Positions 1 to 10,932 of a stretch of DNA of 64,000 nt are shown in pieces. Numbering within the stretch: the stretch's first letter is position 1; every line of letters begins with the position of its first letter. Origin of the DNA: Anticarsia gemmatalis (lineage: Eukaryota; Arthropoda; Insecta; Lepidoptera; Erebidae). Both the position numbers and the translations under genes were made by a program. A model generated the notes under the pieces. The model did no database searches, had not been told where the DNA came from, and was given only the letters and a program-made list of their open reading frames with translations. The stretch lies in contig NC_134770.1 in NCBI RefSeq assembly GCF_050436995.1, forward strand, positions 188,501-252,500, read 5' to 3'.

Positions 1-21
1 TGATCGTACTTTTCCATTATA

Positions 22-137
22 TCTACACTAATATTATAAAGCTGAAGAGTTTGTTTGTTTGAACGCGCTAATCTCAGGATCTACTGGTCCGATCTGATAA
101 CCCATTTTTCGAGGAAGGCTATAGGCTATATAAAGTA
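22..137 (+). mobile_element. Lep1-like Helitron, 5' fragment
   Basis: Begins with TC after an A, then the family's 5' block (ACTAATATTATAAAGCTGAA, TTTG repeats, GAACGCGCTAATCTCAGGA). Similarity to the complete copies at 20,658 and 27,003 stops after the GGAAGGCTATAGGCTATAT block, so the 3' hairpin and CTAG end are missing. Noncoding. Confidence 0.8.
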
Positions 138-540
138 TACTAAGTTCATAAAATATTAAAGTATACTAAGTTCTGAACAACAGCTAAGGGAACACGACAG
201 TTTATATTATTATGAAGTACTTTATTCAATGCTGCAGGATTTATTTTATATACACAAAAATCTATTTCTTACAGTATAACCCGAACCTTAATAAAACAAA
301 ACCACACCAATTTGATAGCATCTTATTTTATATTTTAACGCTCTCGTAAACAAAAAACCACAATGAGTAAGGTGTTATAATCACATGTACAGTGACGTCA
401 CAACACAGTGATTAATTAAATACGTCAATCGTTGATTGACTTCGGAGTAATGCTATTTTTATTACTTGAATTTAAAGAAAATTATATTATTATTTGAGGC
501 TGTAATATAACATCTGGCGCCCTTGTTTACTTAATTGATT
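138..540. other. AT-rich stretch, nothing identified
   Basis: No reading frame, RNA or repeat could be supported here. Confidence 0.5.
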
Positions 541-544
541 GATC

Positions 545-704
545 AGATGTTTATGGCTGATGGCAAAAATATCAAAAGATGAATTTGAATGAAACTTAGT
601 AGGCAGATAGTTTATAATCTATACATATAATAAAATAATCAGAAGGGATACTTTTTACCCCAAAAAATCTTTTACAAAGACGAATTTGCGGGCCGATGCT
701 AGTT
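545..704 (+). mobile_element. Helitron-like 3' half
   Basis: Ends GCGGGCCGATGCTAG followed by T, the CTAG/T terminus of lepidopteran Helitrons. The body has the wording common to the second Helitron-like family of this window (ATGAAACTTAG, AGATAGTTTATAAT, ACTTTTTACCCC). The 5' end is not clear. Confidence 0.5.
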
Positions 705-709
705 TTATT

Positions 710-800
710 TTTGCTACAGTGCAAGTGGGAAGGGCTGCGAGGCAAAAGTCTCCTCCTCAACGAGGGAGTGATTAGGCCTTGAGTCCTCCAAGCCAGTACA
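710..800 (-). repeat. SINE tail fragment (family 3)
   Basis: The reverse complement carries the block GGACTCAAGGCCTAATCAC then GGAGGAGAC. This recurs at 9,545, 17,400, 21,309, 29,818, 61,250, 63,470 and 63,855 as the 3' part of a tRNA-derived SINE. Confidence 0.6.
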
Positions 801-1843
801 TTAGTATAATAAAAACATTTTTAATTGTATGCATCTGCTAAGCATAGAAGGCTAAAATTCCCAACTGATCCAATTTAAACGAAATTAGGCAAATTAACAT
901 ATTTCATTCTTAAAAAATACTTTTTAATAACAAAATGCTGGTATTCTCATACTATTAGCAAACCCCAGGCAGTAGCATAAACAGGGAATTGAATCAAATA
1001 CCTCACATACGTAGTAATTGCATGTAATTACTATAACCACACAAGGAACAGTATATACCCGTAATTTCTTCACCTTTTTACCTTTAAAAAACCCAGGTGT
1101 AGCACCATAATGATATATGACTCATATCGAGAATATCTCATTTAAATTTTATCCTTTCTGATGACTAATGACTAATGAGTCACTTGGCGTTAATCTCAGT
1201 GTCACAGGTGACTAAAACAATTACTTTATATACCTGTACCTTTATATACGAGTATATAGTATATAAGGAACGAATTATGTATCGCTTATGTGTTAGGTGA
1301 TTCATAGTGTTGTGCAGGGTTTGACAACTATGTATTTATTTAGTTAGACGTAGTAAAAAAACTATACTATGTCATTAATTAATGTGTATAATTTTCTTGT
1401 CATTGGTAACCTATGCATACGGATCTATTATCTTTTTTTTTTAACTAACCAACACTCAAAAGAAATTGTGAGCTGTAGTTAATGCTTAAACTTGTTGATA
1501 GACTATTATAAACGCGTAATTCTTTAGTCAGGATTAATTATTTTACTAACCGCATGATATAGATACAAGTATTACACATTATAATTTATTCATATCAAGC
1601 AAGCAAAGCCAAGAATTAAGGATTACGAATCACTTTTAGTAATACTTGAATCTTTACTTCAACGTAAATCGAAAACGAATCAACTCGTATTACGGCATCT
1701 ACAGTATTACTTACAGAATGTGTATTGATAATCTAACCTTTTTTTTTAAAGAAAATGTCAGATAGCTACCAAATGGTTGTCCACCCCTGGCACGTTACTA
1801 ACATATACACAAGTTATGCACAACATGCGCAAGCGTCGATTTC
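801..1843. other. AT-rich stretch, nothing identified
   Basis: Low-GC sequence with short poly-T runs. No supported gene or repeat. Confidence 0.5.
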
Positions 1844-3060
1844 TGATGCAAATGTCGGCGCTACTGTGTACCGTGTCACCTATTATATGCGTATAGAATA
1901 CTTGAGACACGCTCCACTGAGGTTTTCCTTACACTCTTCTTCTTGTTGTTCCACTACCATGATTCATTGAGTATTGTGCAATGTGTTTGTATGTAGGTAC
2001 TTGTCCCAGGTGAAAACGGCCGAACCGATTTTGATAACATTTGGCTGGATAAAAAGATAATTGTAAGATGATGTAATTATATAGTTTTTCTGTAAAATTA
2101 CTGCACTGCTCAAATTGGATGAAAATCAAAATCAAAATCAAAATGTCCTTTGTCAAAGACGAGCTAACTAGTAGAATCTTGTAAGACATGTTTTTTACGT
2201 TTGTAAAATAAGTAAAATTTATTATGTATTAATAATTTATATTAAAAGGTCGGTCTCTCATGCAAATGTCGGCGCTACTGGGTACCGTGTCACCTATTAT
2301 ATGTGTTTAGAATACTTGAGACACGCTCCACTGAGGTTCTCCTTACAGTTGCTATGATTCATTGAGTATTGTGCAATGTGAAAACGGCTGAACCGGTTTG
2401 GATGAAATTTTATAGAACGATAGGTGAATTGTACGAAAATATGATTACATACTTTTTCAGTAATATTATTAGTTTGTTGTACTCTTTAACGTCTCTGTTC
2501 TTTGTGGAAACGGCTGAACTGATTTGGATAAAGTTTGACTGCGGTTTGTTGTAGGACTGTGAAGAGATTTCTTCTCTACTTTTATAGGTAACATTTAGTA
2601 CCTATTGATAATTTCTGTTAAAAAGTCGGTTTTTCATGCAAATGTCGGCGGTACTGTGTCACCTAGTATATGCGTTTAGAATACTTAAGACACGGTTCAC
2701 TGAGGTTTTCCTTACAGTTCCTATGATTCATTGAGAATTGTGCAATGTGTTTGTATGTCTTTGCTTCGTGTGAAAACGGCTGAACCGATTTGAATAGAAA
2801 ATAGAATTTGGATAGGCAGGTTGATAGACGTGGAAAGATTAACTTCTTTCGGTTTAATTTCTGGCTAGATGCATGTATTGAAACTAAAAATTAGCAAGCA
2901 TTGATCGTTTCTTATAAAAAATTGTTCTACGTGTAAATGTCGGTGCTACCGTACTCACCTATTGTATACGTTTAGAATACTTAGGACACGGTTCACTGAG
3001 GTTTTCCTTCCAGTTACGATGATTCATTGTGAACTATTGTGCATTGTGAAACGTATCGTA
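1844..3060 (+). repeat. Long-unit degenerate tandem repeat, four copies
   Basis: A block starting ATGCAAATGTCGGCGCTACT and running through GTGTCACCTATTATATGCG, GAATACTTGAGACACG, CACTGAGGTTTTCCTTAC and GATTCATTGAGTATTGTGCA begins near 1,847, 2,260, 2,636 and 2,930. Spacings are about 412, 377 and 295 bp. The first three copies are followed by AAAACGGCTGAACCGATTT-like text found in lepidopteran Helitron/LINE repeats. Later units lose sequence, so this is an old tandem array. Short reading frames inside it are not conserved between units. Confidence 0.8.
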
Positions 3061-3821
3061 GCATATTATGATAGATTTTCGCTGAGTTTGTAAGACAGAA
3101 AGTTGCATGCAATATTGTGAAGGTGTGGTTAGTTTGTCCTTCTTTCAAAGCAGCAAGTGAACCTTCAAATTTTCTATGATTGCCCGGAGCCAGGATGTTG
3201 AATAGTAATATAACAATTGCTTTACTCTGTGAAGATTAATTTGTTTATTTGTTCTAGTGTTTTGCCCTATTATTTGTGTTCCGCTATTTGACGTAGGCCG
3301 CTCGTGTAAGAAGTAAGCCTACATTACAGCTTTTTTTATTGAATTGTAGCTCACAAAAATGTTTTTTAATCCAGTAGGAAATTTCAGAACTAATACCAAA
3401 AATCAGTTTTAAAACTACAAAAGTTTTATGTTTTAACTGATCATTGTATCCTAGTTTCATATAAACCCACCCTTAGTGACGTATTACACCAATCATGCCG
3501 GATAAAGGCGAACATTCACGAACATGCCCGAACACAGCCGAACGTCCACGATCATTCAGTCGGATTGAATGGAAATGCGTCGCATCATTGACTATCACAA
3601 ATACTTGCTATACGGAACGATATTATCGACGGTCTATTCAGTGAAGTTAACTATAGAAATACTGTTCATAAAGTTATTATGTAAATTAAATTTTTTTCCT
3701 ACTTTTTTCATTGGTTCTATTGGTCGGCAAACGAACTGTGGGCTAAGCAACCAGTAATTCCATGGATGGGTTGCCGAGTAGTGGTAATTGAGCTTTTGTG
3801 GAATTGTGGCGAATACACACA
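3061..3821. other. Unique-looking AT-rich DNA
   Basis: Contains a small cluster of imperfect GAAC-A-CCGAAC repeats around 3,500-3,550 but no supportable gene. Confidence 0.4.
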
Positions 3822-4140
3822 TAATTCTGTCCTTCTTTCGTTCATTCGTTCATCCGTTCTTTCGTTCATTCGTTCTTTCGTTCTTTCGTTCTTTCGTTCT
3901 TCCGTTCTTTCGTTCATTCGTTATTTCGTTCTTTCGTTCTTCCGTTCTTCCGTTCTTTCGTTCTTTCGTTCATTCGTTCATTCGTTCTTTCGTTCTTCCG
4001 TTCTTCCGTTCTTCCGTTCTTCAGTTCTTCCGTTCTTTCGTTCTTTCGTTCTTTCGTTCTTTCGTTCTTTCGTTCTTTCGTTCTTTCGTTCTTTCGTTCT
4101 TTCGTTCTTTCGTTCTTTCGTTCTTTCGTTCTTCGTTCTT
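3822..4140. repeat. (TTCGTTCT)n microsatellite
   Basis: About 320 bp of an 8-bp repeat (TTCGTTCT, with TTCA and TTCC variants). The 3' half, 4,035-4,130, is nearly perfect. Because 8 is not a multiple of 3, all frames on both strands stay open and give spurious Arg/Ser/Phe- or Lys/Glu/Arg-rich products. Confidence 0.95.
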
Positions 4141-5204
4141 TTATCACACCTCATCATTATTTTCAGCTCTTTATTGTCGTCCATTGCTGAAAAGAAATAA
4201 CTCGCTTAAGCGCGCTCTTAAAAAAATCATGAAAACATTGCTTGTATGAGAAAATTGTCTCATAATCACAATATTGGCAATGAAAACCTATCAAGGACTA
4301 TCTCAAACAAGACACTAAACCCTAGTATCTAAGTAATAATAGGAACTTATAAAATTATATAACTGCGATAACAGTTTACGTAAATGTGCTGACTTTATCA
4401 ATAGTTCCTAACGTTTCACAAAAAATAGGCAGTTTTCTTAATAAAAGTAGTTGGAACAGTCTGTGAATTTATTTGATAGAAGTGAAATTGGCGGAAATGA
4501 AATATGGTTTGGGAAAAGATATTGATAATGTGTAAGCATTTTGTTTGCCACGCAAGTTCAAGGTTAAAAATCTAAGCTACATCAGAAACTTTTTGAAGAT
4601 AGGTGAGTACTCAAAATAATTATTTCTGACTTTAAGGCATCAACATCGTGAGGTCCTTGCACTTTCAAAAGTGTATATATTTGAATGCCATTCATTCAAG
4701 AATTGTTTATTTCCCACCCACGATTGGTCAATGTATGGTGGTTTAATCCTTCTCTCTTTCATTACGGAAAGGTACCCTATCTATAGAATATCCGGTGAGG
4801 TGTCTATTTAGTATTCTATCACTGTGAAAAAAATATCTTAAGAAATGGTCGTATATCTTAAAATGTACCTAAAATAAAAACTTTGCTATGAAATCTGGCT
4901 CTTCGGAGTCGTTCGTCGAATTCTTTAAACATTTTAGTTACAAAATAATGTACCTACTGCAGATGCTCTGCATTTATCACTATTAATTTCCCAAAATAAC
5001 ATTATTATTTACGTTAAATTTAATGTAATTCAAATACAGTAACGTTTAACCACAATAACGCATTAATTAGGCTCGTATCCACAATATATCCGCATGATAT
5101 CCGCATGATATCCACAACGTGTGTCTTGTTTGTAAATCGACCGCAAAAGCCGCGGATCTCCCGGTTATTTATTATCGTATAATATGTACAGGATTATGTG
5201 GCTG
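4141..5204. other. AT-rich stretch, nothing identified
   Basis: Only a short direct repeat of ATATCCGCATG near 5,084-5,112 stands out. Confidence 0.4.
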
Positions 5205-5262
5205 TGATAGCCGAGTGGCAAAATCGTTCGTGTTTTAATGGTCGAGGGTTCAAACCTAAAGT
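5205..5262 (+). repeat. tRNA-like SINE head (family 3)
   Basis: GATAGCCGAGTGG (A box) and GAGGGTTCAAACCT (B box), spaced as in a tRNA. The same head occurs at 61,053. There is no cloverleaf or acceptor stem, so it is a SINE remnant and not a tRNA gene. Confidence 0.55.
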
Positions 5263-6666
5263 AAAACATAGGATCAACATTAAAACACAGGGAATAATCG
5301 AAGTAAGGCAGTCTCTAAGTAGTATTTGGTTTGTGTGGTGGACTCTTATTAATAAAGGAATGTAAAATTGTATGCCAATAATTATGCACTTATGACTAAA
5401 ATTAATTTGAAATGAAAAGTCAACTTCCGTGTATAAAAGAAATCTCATATTGCACGGATTTTTAAAAACATAGAAACACAGAGAAAAACAAACCACAATA
5501 TATGTTTTTGATATTCATACATTTTTAAATTGAATCGAATCCATGACATCGCGAAGTGACCTCCACATACTATAACCATAACACTGCATAAGAGATTTCA
5601 AATTTTCAACTCTTGTAAAACAATCAGTAAATATCAAAGCTGAGTAGTATATGTATACACGTTCATGAAGTATATTCAGTAAGTAGTGGCACAAATGTAC
5701 GAACGCTAAGTAAACAGATTCCCAGTAATGACGCCCTTCTCAGACTTATGTAGTCGCTGCCTACATGCATGTACAGTTGTGCTAGAAGAGCTTAGGCAAA
5801 AATACTTAAACAACATCAAAAGCAACAAACGTATTCTTAAGATTTTCATGTACAGTTGTTGGTGCAGTGTCAAGTAGCAAGCAGCATAATTAGCAAGGTC
5901 TACTTATCACCTCTCATTTTTAATAGAGATCGGTGCATAAAATAAAACTATGTAGTTCGTCATTTTTATTTGGCACTTGTCAGTCACAGCTGGGCAAAGA
6001 CCCTAACGGTTGATTCACAGACCCTTCGGTCGCTTGCTTACACCAGTTAATCCAACCAGATTATTTCACATATTATGAGTTTTTTAATTCCCTGCCTCTT
6101 TTTAACTAAGTCTTACATTTAATTGATAGACGTAACCATGCAAAGTCAAACTTACAAATATCTAATATATTAGGATTTCATGTTATTATCCAGAATGCAC
6201 AATTGTTACAACTACGCTCAACCAAAAAAACAAACCATTACATAACTCTCATCGAACCACATCAATTAACCCAACATCATCGTCACCAAAATCCTCTCCA
6301 TTTCAATTTTCCGTCTGATTTTTCGTCAATGAAGCCCTCCCCCCGCACCCCCGCGTCGCCCCCCGCCCCCCGGCACAATGATGGCCGCTTTGTGCGACAG
6401 ACAGACTCACAAACGTAATTGATGTATATACCGCAGATTGAATCCCAACCGCGACTGAGGGTTTAAAACGATTGGTAGAAAATAGAAAAAGTTTTATGTA
6501 AAACCCTGGATTTTTTAACGTGTTTTTTTTTGCGAAGGGTTAGCGAAAATAGTAGGATTTCCGTGTAATATCACGTACATACATAGATTGTGCTATTGGT
6601 ATGGGTAGGAATTAAAGAATACTGGTTATGATCTCTACCTAATTTAGTCCATTCACATAGTACTAA
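5263..6666. other. AT-rich stretch with one GC-rich patch
   Basis: Nothing identified, except a sharply GC-rich, C-run-rich patch at about 6,330-6,400 inside a 71-codon open frame of unknown meaning. Confidence 0.4.
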
Positions 6667-7002
6667 CTAGCTTTTACCTGCGTCTTCGTCCGCATAACAA
6701 TTCAAAAATCTGCATTTAGGCTACATATTGTGTTTATGCCTAATTTAATTACAAATTGTTCAATAATTTTGGTGTAAAAGAGTAACAAACATGCCTAAAA
6801 TCCATATAAACTTTAAAATACTAGTTCCTACACGTGTCTGTGTCCCCATAAAAAGATTTTCCGGAGAAAAAGTATATTATGTGTTAATCTAGGGTAAAAA
6901 CCATCTGTGTTCCGTGCAAAATTCGATCAAAATCCAGTCCGTAGTTTTTGTATAAACTGGGACAAACATACAAACAAACTTTCGCATTTTTAATAAATAG
7001 GA
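6667..7002 (-). mobile_element. Helitron-like element, second family
   Basis: Read on the minus strand it starts TCCTATTTATTAAAAATGCG with AAAGTTTGTTTG after it and ends AAAAGCTAG before T. This matches the TCCTACTAATATTATAAATG...CTAG family at 24,826. No coding capacity. Degenerate. Confidence 0.55.
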
Positions 7003-9544
7003 CTCCACAAAGTAGCAACCGTCTTCTCTGTAAAAATACAAAAATACATACAAAGCAACAAATCTGTTTCAGCTTCAGTTTTCAAGAGAAATGCAAATTT
7101 TCTTTCAGTCCCAATACTTTTCTTTCATTTGGTTCGTGATTAAAATTCACGCTGTAAGGACAATAACGGATTGGCAGAGTAATACGACCTGCTATCAACA
7201 AAGAAAAGTTATTACAAATATTTGTATTGAAACTGCTACTGTATTGTAGAGAGAGCGGTCTTGGGTTCGATTAGTAGGTCGAGCAAAGTGTTGCTACTCG
7301 TAGTTACTTATTACTATGGTGCCAACTTTGAGGTTTTGAAATAGTTTTTGTTTTCAGCTTACTTTAAAATTAAAGAAGAGAGTTCCCAATTCAACGTGAT
7401 TTCTTGTATGTTTTAAAAATATATGGGTCATCGCTGTAAAATATTTATTTATGTTTCAAAATATATAAGTTATGGATTTGGTAATTTGCCGAGGAAGCGT
7501 TATAGACAAATATAGATTAAATTGTTATTCAGGTTTTTTGTTACTTATTTACTTCTCACATTAATAAAAGGTTTCAATGTCCAATAGCAAATCATAGAAT
7601 CAGCTAATAAAATAGCTAGTTTTCCACTGACGCGTCCAAAAGGGAACATTTCACTTACATCGGTAGTAAAACTACAATGTATCACAAAGGATAATAATCT
7701 GTGAAGTCCGTGAAACCGACGGATATTTCAAATAACCGACCATTTTTCATTCTGCGGTGTTGCTACAAACATAACAGCACAATCGACAAACAAACACAAC
7801 ACTCTTATTCTTTACATAATAAGATTCAAAATCGTTTGCCTTTGAGGAAGATCAACCGCAGTATATCTTTGCATAGTTCAAAGTTACCAAAACTATTTGA
7901 CTGTAAACGTATAGCTTCTATATTTTACTCGTTAAGGTTCAAATTTGAATGTAACATTTTTCTTGTACTAAATTTTACCAATCGCGTGTATTGGAGTGCG
8001 ATTTTTCGTCGCATGTCATTGCTTGGCAAGATTAGTCGCATTTTAAAAGGTGATGATGCATTATGACGTAACATAATTGTTTTAAACCAAACAGAACGTA
8101 AAACAAAGTGAATTAAACGTTTTTATTAGAAATCAAAACTCCTATTAGAAAAAAATATCCATAATTTTTTTTATGAAAACCTGATTTTCTTCTAAAAATC
8201 TTACCATTATTTCACAGAACCGGTACTCTTAAAACATACAACAATGGACTTAAACTGTATTGTATTTTAATATTAAAAGTCGTTTAGTCCGTCCCGAGAA
8301 TCAAAACCACAACACCTTATGCAATGACAGTGGTACGGCGACCATCTTAACTATTGCACTATACGTGAAAATCTAGCTTATATACTTAAACTGTCTAGAA
8401 CGACGAAACTTGCAATTTTTACCAAATCGTTTTAGCAATTTAACCGTAAAAAAATTAAATACAGAAAGATATAGTTACATTCGCATGTCTACTTTATTTG
8501 GTTTTGTACTTTATAATAATAAATTTGATATATCTGTGGGCGTTTTTCATGTATCTATTTTGTCATTTGTTTACCAATAAGGTTATTATTTTAAACCATA
8601 AGTCTACCAGTTCACCTTGAGGAACTAAGTTATTTAAAGTACACGGAAATAAAGACAGAATTATTGTTTGGCGACAACTACAGGTGGGAAACCTTTGAGC
8701 TCGATATAACTTGTCTTAATCTAATTTACATATAGCGATGACTTGCAAAACATGATCAGACACACCCATGATTTAAATACACTATAGAAAATACTTTAAG
8801 TTTTGTGGAATCACTTTTAATGCACAACAAGAGTGTTAATAAATTCTTTTGAATTCTCTTTATTTATGGATGCTATTCATGATCCAATTGCTGAAATTCC
8901 TGAATATCAGCAATTGGTAAAAATTAACCCGTAAATCTACCACAAGAACTATTTTAAAGAACTCTCTAACATGCTTATTTTTATCAAGATGTTTTCTTTC
9001 AGCATTAGATCAAGAAATAATAATTATTTCTGATACTCACATTATTCTGAATAGTAAATAGGTCTAGTGCCAAATTATTTCAGTCGTTCGAAAGCTTATA
9101 ACACAAACCGACTGTCATCATCATCATAGCGTCATTGCATAATTGCGTCTGCATAAATCTTAACTGAAAACAACCGGGGACGACTTTTACACACGACTCT
9201 TCTCAAAGGCCACCCATCCGTGAAATATCCATAGAACAAGTATAGAGACTTCTTAAATAATAATCGTTTTACTCATAAAGCAATCAGTGGCCCCATATAT
9301 GATATATTCTTGGGATTAAACCCGTGCTAGTGTACACACACCCTCCTCGTAGACTTTCAGTCGACAATGCAATCGTATTTGAATTTCATCGCAACCACTT
9401 TATAGTCCTTTGTTCCGAACGCAGCGATTCATTCATTGGTTTTGTTTAAAAACAAACCGATTCAGTATTATACGGCGAGAATTTAACATTTCAATCTGAT
9501 CAAGTTTACTGTAGTTATTAAATTATACTATAATAAATAAATAA
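7003..9544. other. AT-rich stretch, mostly nothing identified
   Basis: A SINE fragment lies near 7,240-7,280 (GGGTTCGATTAGTAGGTCGA), and there is a short inverted repeat CCAATTGCTGA/TCAGCAATTGG near 8,883-8,917. The 121-codon open frame at 7,701-8,066 has no recognisable domain and I do not call it a gene. Confidence 0.4.
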
Positions 9545-9625
9545 ATTTAACCCATTGATGTCCCACTGCTGGGCAAGGGTCTCCTCCCGTAATGAAGGAG
9601 GGGTTAGGCCTCGAGTCCTATATTA
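9545..9625 (-). repeat. SINE tail fragment (family 3)
   Basis: AACCCATTGATGTCCCACTG, then GGGCAAGGGTCTCCTCCCGT and GGAGGGGTTAGGCCTCGAGT: the reverse complement of the family 3 3' end. Confidence 0.75.
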
Positions 9626-9632
9626 TAATCTC

Positions 9633-9650
9633 CTCATATTATAATATGAG
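9633..9650. repeat. Perfect 18-bp palindrome
   Basis: CTCATATTATAATATGAG is its own reverse complement. It sits directly after the SINE tail and may be AT-rich chance. Confidence 0.6.
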
Positions 9651-9699
9651 AAGAATTATAATTATATACATACATAATATCATGTAAACATGTGACTGT

Positions 9700-9908
9700 A
9701 GTCATAGTTGAAAATACAGCTGCGTTTCGGCGCTAACAATGTTATTTCCTCGTATTAGGGGTTTGCTATATACCGCGCGTTACCAAACACCAGACTAACA
9801 TTAAGAATAATGTGATAAAATTAAGTAAAAGACCAGTCATCTGGGAATCGAACCCGGGACCGCGTGGCTAGCAGTCGGATACACTACTGACTGTGCCAGA
9901 GAGGCAGG
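9700..9908 (-). repeat. tRNA-derived SINE, family 2
   Basis: Contains the inverse of GGTTCGATTCCC (GGGAATCGAACCC) plus the TATATACCGCGCGTTACCAAA and CAGACTAACATT blocks shared with copies at 27,390, 37,640, 40,186, 43,765, 56,380 and 62,345. Confidence 0.7.
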
Positions 9909-10215
9909 CAAATATAATTACATGTCCAATTTCCCTTGAACGCATTTTGCATACAAAATAGATGCAATCCAACTCACAATCTACGTGTATTTGTATCAAA
10001 ATCAAGCATCCTACAAAGATATACCTTAATCAACTATTGGTCCTTTTTCTATTTATAGAAAATCACTAGTAAAATAGCTCTAAGAGCGTCCTCTACCGGA
10101 ATTAGAACTACGATTTCAATTGAAGATTAGATTAAGATTCAACATTGCTATAAAACTGTACCATATATATTTATGAACTAAAGAACTAACGCACTTTTAA
10201 CGAAAGAAAAGAAAA

Positions 10216-10242
10216 TCTATACTAATATTATAAAGCTGAAGA
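10216..10242 (+). repeat. Lep1-like Helitron 5' stub
   Basis: TCTATACTAATATTATAAAG plus CTGAAGAG only; the rest of the element is absent. Confidence 0.6.
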
Positions 10243-10494
10243 GTATTAGATAAAAATAAAGCTGAATCATGATTCTACATGAATATGAAATTCTTAGTCA
10301 GGTGCTATGAACGAAAGTTGCAGTCTCCGCTCAATAGATGGCGATACTGTCGTATGATAGATTAACCTCCTGAGTTCCAGGTGTACTTTTTTTGGAGTAT
10401 CTTCTTGAAACTTTGGTGGATCAATGTTTAGGCATTACTGACCACGGGAAAAATAGTGAAAAAATTCGCAATCTGGAAAAATTGGATTTTCACT

Positions 10495-10513
10495 ATGTCC
10501 TTTATACAGAACA
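10495..10513 (+). repeat. piggyBac subterminal inverted repeat, 3'-side copy
   Basis: ATGTCCTTTATACAGAACA pairs with the copy at 12,911-12,929 (reverse complement ATGTCCTTTGCACAGAACA; 17 of 19 match). A second ATGTCCTTTATGAAGGACAT palindrome follows near 10,530-10,549. Internal repeats of this kind bind transposase in characterised piggyBac elements; that role is inferred here. Confidence 0.75.
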
Positions 10514-10932
10514 AGCGAGCTTAGTTAACATGTCCTTTATGAAGGACATATAACATTGTTTGCCTAGATTGGTGCCATTATGGGGATGTGGGTGCATTAA
10601 ATTAAACGATTAGCTAGATAACCATCTGTTTTATTAAATTCTTGCATAATCAACGAAAAATAATCATCTTTTTGGTACAAATTATGAAAAAACAAAAACT
10701 TTTAAAAAGTCTTATAGAAAATAAAAGTAATACACTTATAATATGAATATTAATTAAAAAACAGTCATTTGTGAGATCAATCAGTCCTTGTAACTAAGAT
10801 TAGTAAGACGTTTCTTCAATAGTCTCATTAAAAACATAACTTAATCACTAAACTTACTAATTAGCTTAATTCAATAATTGGAGCATTTGAGATCAATCAG
10901 TTACAATTAAACATAAAAATTACAAATATTAT

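Noticed and set aside
3822..4140. CRISPR-like or regularly spaced array
   Set aside because: No spacers; a simple 8-bp tandem repeat.
3766..4249. Open frames of 77-153 codons on both strands
   Set aside because: Products of the 8-bp microsatellite; repetitive peptides with no domain.
7701..8066. 121-codon open frame
   Set aside because: No recognisable domain, no splice or conservation evidence, composition like the flanking DNA.
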